A stretch of 64,000 nt of DNA from Avena insularis (lineage: Eukaryota; Streptophyta; Magnoliopsida; Poales; Poaceae): positions 124,703,498-124,767,497 of the forward strand of contig CM042692.1 in assembly GCA_023614405.1 (NCBI GenBank). Reading direction: 5' to 3'. How positions within the stretch are numbered: the stretch's first letter is position 1; every line of letters starts with the position of its first letter. Of this stretch, positions 47,613 through 57,142 are shown piece after piece. The notes beneath the pieces were generated by a model, which was not told where the DNA came from, did no database searches, and worked only from the letters and a program-made list of their open reading frames with translations. The position numbers and the translations under genes were made by a program.

Positions 47613-49388
47613 TGTTGGAAATATGCCCTAGAGACAAATAATAATAAGAATTATTATCATATTTCATAAAGTTTATGATTAAGTTTTAGATCATGCTATA
47701 ACTGTATTGAGAGGAAACATCAATACATGTGTGATATATAAACAACCAGGGGTTCCTAGTGAAACTCTAGTCACTGGTTCATTGGTCAACAAATGATCAA
47801 GTTTCCTGATCATGTGGCATTTATGCCAGTTGGAAATGGAGTCAGCCCATTCTGAGAATGAGATGATGAACCAATACCCAACCTAAACATCATGACCCGA
47901 TCATGTCACGAAGTTCAAGTTATGATGATTAGAAATGGATCCTCGTAGACTATTCCTTAGACCGTGAGGCTATATCAATCACTGTCTCCCGAGAGTGCTT
48001 AGATAACATCAAACGTCACTTGGTAATACAGTGAAAATAAAGGTGTGTTCAGGTATTCAGAGGAACCGTAGAGGCAATATGTTCCAAGAGTGGGATTTGT
48101 CCGTCCAAGTGACAGAAAGATAATCAAGGGCCCACTCGGAGAAGTTATATCCAATAGCTGCACAGTGTGTGATTTGATCACAGGGATATCACCTGTCAAA
48201 CGAGTCAAATAGCATTGTTCGGTTACAAGATCGAACACGACATGGTGATGTCATTGATCATATCTCGAGCAATGCGAGTGTTGAGAGACAAAGGGAATAA
48301 GATACGACTATCTCGGTTCAAACGACGAAAGATCTTCATGGAATGCATAGGGGTCACATGGCCATCCAGGTCCCTCTGTCGATCATTGGTCCGGGATTGT
48401 CCCGACCATGTCTAGAGTGTTCCCGAACCGTGGAGTATCATGCTTAAGGGCTTGATGATGCTTAGAGAGTGTTTATATGATCGGTAGAATCACCGAAGAA
48501 GAGTAGAGAGAAAACCGGAAGGGTTTCAGTAAGTCCGGAGGATGTCCGGAGTGGAGGTGGAAGGTGTTCCATAGCCATAATATGTGAATGAATGTTAAAT
48601 ATTGATTTAATCATTTATTCATAATTATTTAATAAAAGAGAAAATCAATTTAAAGGTCAAAAGGCTTAATAGGCCAATTCCAGAGGGAAGAAGGCCCGTT
48701 AGGGAAAGGCAAGAGGGGAGAAGGGGTAAAGGGGGTGTCCGGCTAGGCCAAGCCCCCCCCCACCCGCACGGGGCCCACTAGGGCTGGCCGGCAGCGCCCC
48801 CTCTCCCTCTCCTTTAGTCCCACCCCGGGACTTTGAGGGAGGTAGTACCTCCCCTCCCCTAATATATAGTGGGGGTATTTGGCCAGATAAATACACACAA
48901 TATTCAATAAAAGGTTTCCTCACTTTTGGAGAGACCTCCAATTGATATTCTCTCTGTCTCTCTCTCTCTCTCATGACCGTGGTCCCAAGTTCGGACTATG
49001 CGAACGAGAGACATCTTCACCGTGGAGTGTCGTCGCGCTGCGGGATTCAGATCCAGGAGCTCTACTTCCGCAACTGCTGCTGGATCGGGGAAGCGGGGGT
49101 CATCGTTAGGCACCGGACCTGTGTAACTCCATGCGAGGTTTCACACTTGAGGCACTCAAGTCATTGGAGCCGTAGGAGCGCAAGGAATTCATCACGACCT
49201 TGAGGTCGACTTCGGCTCGTCTACATCAACCACGCTCTCCTGAGCGTTGACAGTGCTTTTCGGTCTTCAAGGATAAGTTCGCAAAAAGCCCCTTCTGTTA
49301 CTGTATTGCTAATAGATAGGCCCTAGCAACATCAGGGGTTCAGGGGCGTAGGGTAAAAATTATTGTTTTCATACGTGGAACCCCTATA
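47613..49388 (+). repeat. Element D 3' LTR
   Basis: 1776 bp, near-identical to 41169-42940 with scattered differences and short indels. It ends CCCCTATA instead of CCCCTACA and is followed by the TSD GATCG. Confidence 0.92.
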
Positions 49389-49393
49389 GATCG

Positions 49394-50142
49394 TGTACTT
49401 GTTGTGAGGCAGGTGCACAGGAGAATAGGGCGAGGCCTTCTGTGGCGCTGGTGGTCTTAGTACCACCCATCCCTCCATCGGAGACCTACTTCCCCTCAAA
49501 AGGAAGGAACTTTGGATATATCACTCTCTTATCCCATTTTGGTGGTGATCCTAGTTGAGAGTTCAGATGATGATTTGGTGGATATCAAAGAAATGATGAT
49601 CAATACTTTGGATATATCGCTCTCTTATCCCATTTTAAACTATTCTGATTAGACGAGTTTCTACTTCCTCTTGTTTTGCAAACAAAGATGTCTTAATGCA
49701 AAATAACTCCACCAGTCATAAGTCTTGCGCAGTACACCCTGTACTCACCCTTGCTTTGTTGAAACTTTTATAGCAGAGTAAATGTTCTCTTGAAGACGAG
49801 TTTGGTATGACATCAACACCGACAAGTAGCTTGTGGTTCTCATGTGACAGCCTGGAATCTATGGGCTGGGATATCATCATTATGTTTCAGGCCTCTTAGG
49901 TCATTTGTTAAGTTTGCTATACTTAATAGCATAATTTGCCTTCCGTTGTTGATGTTTGTGGTTAGTGACCTCTGCTTGTAATATTTTGGTTCTCTGTTCA
50001 GTTATGAGCTTGCTGTAATATTTTTTGTGTCATAGGGTCACTATTGTGCTACTGATTCTTCACTGAATATTCTCGAGCTCCGGGTTAGGCTTATGTCAGC
50101 TAAGGTCTAGAATTTGGTTAACCCTGATCCCGAGGGTGTCAC
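49394..50142 (+). repeat. Remainder of element C LTR and an adjoining LTR-like fragment
   Basis: Sequence resumes from before element D (49394 onward). The border with the next unit is not visible. At about 49511 and 49606 there is a local duplication: CTTTGGATATATCACTCTCT and a near copy CTTTGGATATATCGCTCTCT about 95 bp apart. The sequence at 49840-50142 (GTGACAGCCTGGAATCTATG and an end at GGGTGTCACA) resembles the 3' part of a gypsy internal region and the start of an LTR on the - strand. Assignment is tentative. Confidence 0.35.
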
Positions 50143-51914
50143 ACAATGCACTTTATGTATTTGGTGAACTGATTAACAAGAATTTCGAGTGCCTCGAATA
50201 TTCTTGCCTATCGAGCCACCTCGACCAAAAACCTAGGACGCTAACATTTTCTTCCCCATGAGGCGCAATTTATTTAACCAAAATGAGCCAATCATAATTA
50301 TCTTGGTGTCTAGCTTGCATAATGCGACTTTTGCCTCGAGGTTTGTGTATAAATCGGCTACCAATAACAAATCCCCCTATAAACATTTGCAACACATGTA
50401 TCGGCTAATGCAAATATGAACAATATTCTGAAATTATATGTACTATTATATTATATCTATTTTTTAATTTTCTTTTTTGCTTGTTTGAAACATCAACGCA
50501 ACAACTTTTTAAAACACTACAGAAGCTAAACCATTGTGTTATTTTTACATGGCATAGGAGAATAAATTAATGTTGACATCAATCAACAATAGAAGCACCA
50601 TAAGGAAATGACATATAAGTAGTTACTAATTTATTAGCATATATTACACTCAAATTTACAAAAAAGGTTTTGGAATCCGAATGACTACCTTAATCTTTGA
50701 AGAGCTCAAACATTCTCCACGAAAGGAATTAACCCCAATAATGATTTAGACATTGCATACAAATTGTCCTATTAAGACCTTTAAATTCATATAAAATTAA
50801 GTCATGTTTATGAATTATTAAATTGTCATAAGAAGTAACAATCCGTCGCCACTTAAATTCCAAGGCATGGATGCACATGTCCATCACATGGGCTTTCCAT
50901 GGTTGCTCCAAGGGGAGGGCCTTTGTGAGGGTGCGGGGAGGGTTCTCTAGCATTAAACCTAACCTAATAATGTAATGATGTACTTACAAAATAGGATCAT
51001 ATTTAAGGCGGGTGAATAAGTAAGTCCTAAATAAAATTACAGAAGGTATAACAACACCAATCATAAGCATTGACTAACGACTAGATTACATCTTCCTATT
51101 AAAATGGAAAATACTTCCTCCAACGAATCAGTTGCTGCTAGCTCTTTCATTTTTTCTGTGTTGCTCGATCCAAGTAGAGTCAAGGTTGGGTCGCTCATTT
51201 CTCTTCTCACATCCTCTCTCCTCCATGTCTCAGTAAGATTCGCCTTATAATGTCCAACTCTCGTATCCTTCTCTTTTGGCTGTCATTGTAGGTTAGGTAC
51301 AAGTCTAGGTTAGGTTTTTCCTCTATGGTATTTGACTTTATATAATGTTGAAGATTTATCCCGGCGCATGCGAACCGCGTCTATAAGATCTTGGTCCTCT
51401 CCCAAAGTGGTCCTCTCCCAAAGTGGTCTTCCATGATGGAGGGCAAGATTTTGGTCCTCTCTGAAAGTGGTCTTCCATGATGGAGGGTTGCGGTTCAAGG
51501 TGGATTTGGTGGAAGCTCTCTAGGTAAGATCAATTTGTCTTCAACCTTTACCGCCATGGTAGTGAATGGAGGAAAGGGTACGGATTTAAGATCCCTTGTG
51601 TTCAATCTAGTGTGATGTTTGTCTTTAATCTAGCATGTTACGTGTGTTATTGTTGACTGTGATGTTCTTCGCCTCCTTGGATCACCTCGTGGACCTATGC
51701 TACTGTTCAGAAGATCAAATAAGCAAGTGGGCTTTAGTATGATACAAGATGTGTGAAATGAGGTGGCTTTGTGTGCTTAGATATATCCTTCTCCACCATA
51801 GATATATCCCTACGAGATTTTAGGTTTTATCTATCTACAGGTAGGTTGATGGATATCCTTCAGAAATAATAGCTCATGAAATCTTGCATTACATTTTCAC
51901 AAATAGAATACTAA
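50143..51914. other. AT-rich intergenic sequence
   Basis: No gene or intact transposon is recognised. A local tandem duplication lies at 51389-51490 (CTTGGTCCTCTCCCAAAGTG and copies). Confidence 0.5.
51389..51490. repeat. Local tandem duplication
   Basis: GGTCCTCTCCCAAAGTGG is present twice in a row, then a variant GGTCCTCTCTGAAAGTGG; TCTTCCATGATGGAGGG also occurs twice. Two to three copies of a unit of roughly 18-60 bp. Confidence 0.75.
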
Positions 51915-51916
51915 TA

Positions 51917-52039
51917 CTCCCCCGGTCCATATTATTGTTCTCAACTTTGTCTAAATTCGAATGCATCTAGTCTAAATACTTAACTAGATATATCCGAATC
52001 TAGATAAAGTTGAGAACAAATAATATGGACTTGAGGGAG
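51917..52039. mobile_element. Stowaway MITE (123 bp)
   Basis: The ends CTCCCCCGGTCC...CTTGAGGGAG form terminal inverted repeats with long internal complementarity (GTTCTCAACTTTGTCTA against TAGATAAAGTTGAGAAC), flanked by TA at 51915-51916 and 52040-52041. It is non-coding and was mobilised by Tc1/mariner-type transposases. Confidence 0.85.
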
Positions 52040-52289
52040 TAATGATAAATTGTCTCGCATTATTTGTTTGGCAACATATCCTGTGAATCCTACCTATATG
52101 GTGTATCCGTGCATCCGCTCCAGCCGCGCGATCTAGATCCTCTGCCCCGCGCTAAGTCCAAAGATAATTTGCATTTACATGCCCGCTTCCGCACTTAATA
52201 CACATATGTTTTTGCAAAAATCCCCTTATACATCTCTAATCCCTGAAATCCTACCCAAGCTCCTCTGAACCAGATCGACGATTCATGGC

Positions 52290-52710
52290 CTTGATTCCTC
52301 TGCTGCGGGCGACGAGACCAGGGACGTCGTCCTCCTAAAGTTCCTGCGCGCGTGCGAAGTTAAGGCCGGCGCCGCCTCCGACTCCGACATGCTCTGCAAG
52401 AACCTCCGCTGGCGCAGGGAGGCGAAGAGCATCTGGCGGCCTCCGCCGCCACCGAGCGACCTGCAGTAGGAAGAGGCGTTGAGGGGCGCCGCTGGTATGG
52501 AAGGCGGCAAGCCGAGGTGTATCCGGTGGAGGCTGTGCACAATGGAGTGACAGAACGCCCAGCTCGACTTTAGGCCCGACGGCGTCCCATCGCTCATGCA
52601 GGTGACGACCTGTCGACCTCGAAAGCGACCCCGGCCCCACGAAGAAGGACCTCTGCATCCCCATTAAGCAAGTGGTCGACCTGACCAGGATAACCAAAGA
52701 AGCAGTTGTA
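52290..52710 (+). pseudogene. Patellin-like (CRAL-TRIO/Sec14) gene fragment
   Basis: One frame reads GDETRDVVLLKFLRACEVKA then MLCKNLRWRREAKSIWR (about 52309-52434), matching the CRAL-TRIO N-terminal helices of plant patellins (VLLKFLRARDFKV...M..N...WR). Further on, in other frames, QLDFRPDGVPSLMQV (about 52555-52600) and DPGPTKKDLCIPIKQVVDLT (about 52630-52690) resemble a later patellin segment (VQV..L..SPGP.K.EL). The reading frames change between pieces, there are stops, and the rest of the Sec14 and GOLD domains is absent. The family binds phosphoinositides and acts in membrane trafficking and cytokinesis. GC-rich codon use differs from the AT-rich surroundings. I regard it as a decayed duplicate or retained gene piece. 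Confidence 0.65.
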
Positions 52711-53275
52711 CTAGTCTGATTTCGTTCCAAAACTCTGCTCAAATTGTTTCTGTATGCGTGAGATTTAACTGAATTTTTGTACCAGTTCAATTGCAGATTC
52801 TGATGAATTTGATGTTGGTCAGGTAGTTGAGTTCTGCAAGATTATATCCAGCCAAGGAAGGGGAGGCAATGGAATGGCTGGATGGTTTGCAACTTGATCT
52901 GGATTGGGAAAATAATCTAGATAGGGATTCTTTGGTCTGATTGTGCTTCGATGGTGTCATCAGTCTAGGAACAGGCTGTGATGTCTCCATATACTATGTA
53001 CCATTCAGAGAAATTAGCTTATTGTGTAATGTGCTTCATGAAGTTGAGATCAAGGTCGCAAGAGAACAAAGGGACTTTGCACATGAATTAGTGGTCTATA
53101 CTAGAAAAAAAGGCGTGTCTGATGTATACTGCTGCAACTGATTGTAACCAAGGGCATGTGTGATGTATAGAGACTGATTGTAACTAAGGGAATGTGTGAT
53201 GTATACTGCTGTAACTGATTGTAACCACATTCGTTCTGATCAATCAATAAAGTTCTCTCTTTGAATTATGGACAC
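52711..53275 (+). other. Possible 3' end of the remnant gene with a tandem repeat
   Basis: It includes a short open stretch (EAMEWLDGLQLDLDWENN, about 52867-52920) with no firm similarity, the 36-43 bp tandem repeats listed separately, and an AATAAA at about 53246 that could be a poly(A) signal. No expressed transcript can be inferred. Confidence 0.4.
53108..53230 (+). repeat. Three-copy tandem repeat, period 36-43 bp
   Basis: GTGATGTATACTGCTG..AAC and TGATTGTAACCAAGGGCATG recur at about 53113, 53158 and 53192, with small internal deletions in the middle copy. Confidence 0.8.
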
Positions 53276-53510
53276 AGGTCTGTTATGTGATATTTCAATA
53301 GCTACTATCCTAGCCTGTTGTTTAAATTCGAATGGTATTTCAATAGTTCATTACCAAAACATGAAGACCACATGATACATGATATTTCTGCTGCTACTCT
53401 ACTCAACATGCACCAAGTCACAAAAACAACAGGAAGGTAGATTGACAAAAGAAAAGGAAGCTAGTTACAGAACTATCAGCCACCACGTGAATTTAGTATA
53501 TCATGAAACA
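53276..53510. other. Spacer between remnant genes, nothing seen
   Basis: AT-rich sequence between the candidate poly(A) signal and the 3' end of the FAR1-related pseudogene. No feature recognised. Confidence 0.4.
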
Positions 53511-55085
53511 CTATTTTCCTTCACCTTTTTTGCTCGTACAGTTGCGAGTATCATGAAACTCTATTTTCTTGCATGTCTTGCACAAGCGTGGGACCTTTTC
53601 CTTCACTTCTTTCTCCTTTTTTTTATCCTCCTTTTTGGTCTCTTTTCCTCTCTTTATTCTTTTGCATCTTCCCACTGTACGGACATCAGTTGGTGGATGT
53701 ATATGAACTTCGGTAGGAATATTGCAGCCAATAAATGCCTCATATTCCTCTTGCCTAGTGTGCTTGGTAGCTGCAGGGACTTGATGATAAAAAGTCCATG
53801 CCTTCATCTGAGTGCTTTGCCTTTTGAATGAGATCTTCAATTTTATTTCGTATGCTTGAAATTTTCTTTCTCGTGGCCGCATCCGATGAATCAGTGGGTT
53901 TCTCTTCTAATAGATTCCATTTCTCATCGTAAACACTCTCCCTAAATGAAAAGAAATAATTACTGTTAGTCATATGATTTCTAAGAAAATAAGAAATCAA
54001 CTATAATGCATCCTTATTTTACCTTTTGCACCTTTTCTACCATCTTTTCATAATGTAGTAGTCCGGAAGCTCAGTATGATTTTCAGTCCTCAATACTTGA
54101 ATAATATGGCGGCATGGAATTCCAATTGACTCAAATAACTTGCACGAACAATTTGCTATCACCAAAGTGGCTGTAGTTCTTCCTGCTTGTGGCATCTGCC
54201 CAAAACACATGCACCAACTCTCCCTCATCATTCACTTCAAAATCATAAAAAAATGCTGAATTGACTTCCTGTTTTCTAGAAAGCTGTGCCACGAACATTT
54301 GAGCATCAGCGTTTCTAATTTTACACCTGAGGTCACGGTAGTAATTCTGCAAGTCTCTCTTCATGCACCCAACATTCGCAATGCCATCCTCTTTTACCTG
54401 TAGGAACCTGTATGCTTGGGAAGTGCCAATGCTTGCCTTGTGACATATGTACAAAGTATTTTTTGCCATCTCACTAACTCTACGGTTCGATCTGATCAAA
54501 TGACGCTTATCGGGAGAGACAAGTCCATGGATGTGGTGCTCAACCCATGACTCTATCTTGTAGGTGTTGTCTCCACATAGTTTAACAAAATATGTGCATC
54601 ACAACCATATCTTGTGTCTGTTTTCTTACGCCTTTTACTGAAGGGGGCATCGATTACCTCACTCTTTTTGGACTTGAAACCTTCCTTGTTACACATAAAA
54701 TGTTTAGTCCGAACAAGATGATCATCTATCTTCTTTTGTTGTCCGACACGAACTCCAAAACCCACATGATGTGCATATGACTTGTAGAACTCCTCGACGG
54801 CCCCGAGTCCTTCAAATATCATTCCTACTTTAGGCTTCAAATTCTCATCGCATTGAGGTGTAAAAGATGCATCCTGCGACATCAAGATAGATCGTGACAA
54901 GTTCCTTCATGCATAAATCGATAAAATTAAATAGCATCATTTGTGGGTGCAAAGTGCAGAGTAATAGAACTTACAGCTAGCGGTATATTTGCATTTTTTT
55001 TGGGTGTACTAAAATCTGGCACATTCCTTTGTATTTGCAAGTTGTTGATTGGCTCCATATGATTGCACACATTGCCAGTACAAGG
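53511..55085 (-). pseudogene. FAR1-RELATED SEQUENCE-like pseudogene, MULE core deleted
   Basis: Read on the - strand from 55085 to 53511. A possible first exon (about 55085-54976) is followed by the FAR1 DNA-binding domain at 54553-54900 (KPKVGMIFEGLGAVEEFYKS, FGVRVGQQKKIDDH), then a frameshift near 54560, then RSNRRVSEMAKNTLYIC and EVNSAFFYDFEVNDEGELVH at 54131-54499, and the beginning of the MULE transposase-like domain (VHVFWADATSRKNYSHFGDS). The next piece is the SWIM zinc finger (CSCKLFESIGIPCRHI) at 54037-54231, directly fused, so most of the MULE domain (about 300 residues in family members) is missing. A C-terminal piece at 53511-53882 ends LCKTCKKIEFHDTRNCTSKK. FRS proteins are transposase-derived plant transcription factors of light signalling. 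Frame breaks and the missing domain make this a pseudogene. Confidence 0.8.
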
Positions 55086-56399
55086 TTAAGATTTGACACA
55101 CATGTTAATAGCACACGTAAGGACTAGATATTGTTGGTGTGCTATCTAAAACGTGTGGTCTCACTGATTTGTACTGTTTCCGTGGCACTCGTTGATCCCT
55201 CGTGATTGGTTGATTGCCTGATTGCCTCGTGATTGCCTGTTTCTGTTGCCATTGGAGCAAAGATTGCCTGATGTTGTACTAGGGTTTAAAAGAACGTGAG
55301 ACAGGGAATAAAGAAGTTGTATATAAATACGAGAATTTATGGCGTACATGGGAGCTGGTATACCTGCCAATGGATGCCCAGCCGAGATGGCATCAGTACG
55401 GCTGCCGATGGACGCAGGGTCGGATCAACGCCGGAGAAGAGAAGCGCGCCGAGTTCGTTTAGTTTTCGCCGGCCGCCGTCGGGATCGCATTAATCTGGGA
55501 ACGATCTAGTCCAGTCCTGGGGGTTTTCTAAAAAGTCAAAATTTCTGGTATCGAGTGGAGACATGGTGAGCGGACGTGTTTATGAAAAAATAGATACACG
55601 CTAACCTGACTCCCTAGATTTTGATCGTGGGGCTGAAACCGAATAGATACACAGATACACAAACTTATGGGGTGCATAGGATATGTTGCCTTTGTTTAAT
55701 ACATAAGCACCTATTGTGATAAGTTTTTTTTGTCAGAGTTTAAGATGGCTACTAAATGTTTTTTTTGGGATTGGAGAATCCTAAATACTTGCTACTATTT
55801 AATAATCAATGTTTCTTGGGGTAAAATCTCAAAACACTAAGCTCAAGCAACTTAATTTGAAAACAAGGCAACATCAATCAATAACGCAGAAACAACATGG
55901 TGGAACCGGGGCAACATATTATATTCTTTCAATCTCTAGAGGGAGGTCCTATCTCTCTTTCCCAAGTGCGACAATGCTTTGCTCAGAGACCATGGCGAAT
56001 GCACCTTTGACGAGGTTGCTACAAGTTGCAGGGCTAGATTGCAATCTAGGTTTTACGTTTTGGGTCATGTTTGCTTAAAGAATTGACCTAGTTGCAACCT
56101 AGGTAGTTTAGGTACTTTAGTGTTATAACAATTTTGATAGTAATGCCTGACCATTGATTTGTTCAGGCGGTGACCCACATTTACTACGGGTTAGGCACTT
56201 GGAGATTTTTCTAGATTATAAGGAGTACTAGAAGTAATTCTATTGTTACATGTGGGTCATAAATGCTTTTTAGGGGAAAATGAGGAACATGGTCTCTCTG
56301 TTGCCAAGAGGTTGAAAGCATTTGCGGCAAATCGAACAGCAAATCATGATGGCAAATGATTTGTTTTGTGTTTTTGAGAAAACAATGCTGATGGTGTAC
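55086..56399. other. Intergenic sequence, no feature supported
   Basis: Moderately AT-rich with a GC-richer block at 55380-55500. It could hold the promoter of the FAR1-related pseudogene on the - strand. Small frames (55161-55370, 55809-56078) lack motifs. Nothing further can be supported. Confidence 0.4.
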
Positions 56400-57142
56400 T
56401 ATATTTTCATAAATGGGCCCCCCCATGGGCCCCGTAACGGACCAAGCGCCGCTGGTTTGCTTCGGGCTTCGCTAGCTAACATAACATCCGCCGTCCAATG
56501 ACGGCTGCGTGTCATCATCGGAGCCGCACGAACTCTCCGTCTCCGAAGCCTTCGTCGCTCTCCTCTCGGCTGCCCCGCAAGCAAGCACCAGACGACCCCG
56601 AGGCGGCAGCCAGGCCGGCGACTCACACGAGAGCCAAGCCGCGAGCCAGCCACGATGAAACTGGTACATCTTCCAGTCTACGTTCATCGCCCGCCGCGGC
56701 CGCCTATAACTACCCCCAGCCCCCAGCGCGCATTTGCGGCTACACGACCACCAGAACAGAAAGGGGTACAATCCCGAGAGGGGATAGGAGAGTCGGCGCC
56801 GGAGTGAGCTGCGGCGAAGGAGAAAAGCTGCTCTGATCGACAGCTGCGTCTCAGCGATCTACCGCATTTCTGCGGGGGAGCTTCTCGCCAATCTGGCCAC
56901 TCACGAGGTGGGTTTCCGGCCGCTGTTCTGGGCTGTAATTCCGGTTCCTGATCAGCGTTGGCCGCCGGTGGCGAATCTCTCGGGTTTCCGTGAGTAATTC
57001 CGTCGGAAGGTGCATCTGGTTTGGGAATTCGGGTGGTTTTTTTGCTTGTCCTTCAGTGAATCGTCTGAGATTGCTTCGACTGCGTTCTAATCTGTTTCCT
57101 GCAATCTCGTTTCAGTGATCAGGCCCTTGCATTTTCCGAGCT
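56400..57142 (+). promoter_or_regulatory. Promoter and 5' untranslated region of the C2H2 zinc-finger gene
   Basis: A GC-rich segment ahead of the gene contains CCTATAACTACC at about 56703-56714, a plausible TATA region, followed by leader sequence. A GT at 56909 (GAGGTGGGTTTCC) and a TTTCAG at about 57110-57115 could define a 5' UTR intron of about 200 bp ending before the ATG at 57143. This is a prediction from splice-like motifs only. Confidence 0.45.

Larger units (their letters stand above)
41169..49388 (+). mobile_element. Element D: BARE/Angela-like copia element lacking pol
   Basis: Two LTRs of about 1.77 kb (41169-42940 and 47613-49388) start TGTTGGAAATATGCCCTAGA, the signature start of the BARE/WIS/Angela group of Triticeae and relatives. 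TSD GATCG is at 41164-41168 and 49389-49393. PBS TGGTATCAAAGC lies at 42942 and a polypurine tract CAAGTGGGAGAC at 47601-47612. The interior (42941-47612) contains a gag gene only. There is no recognisable integrase, RT or RNase H, so it is a non-autonomous derivative or a heavily decayed copy. Confidence 0.92.
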
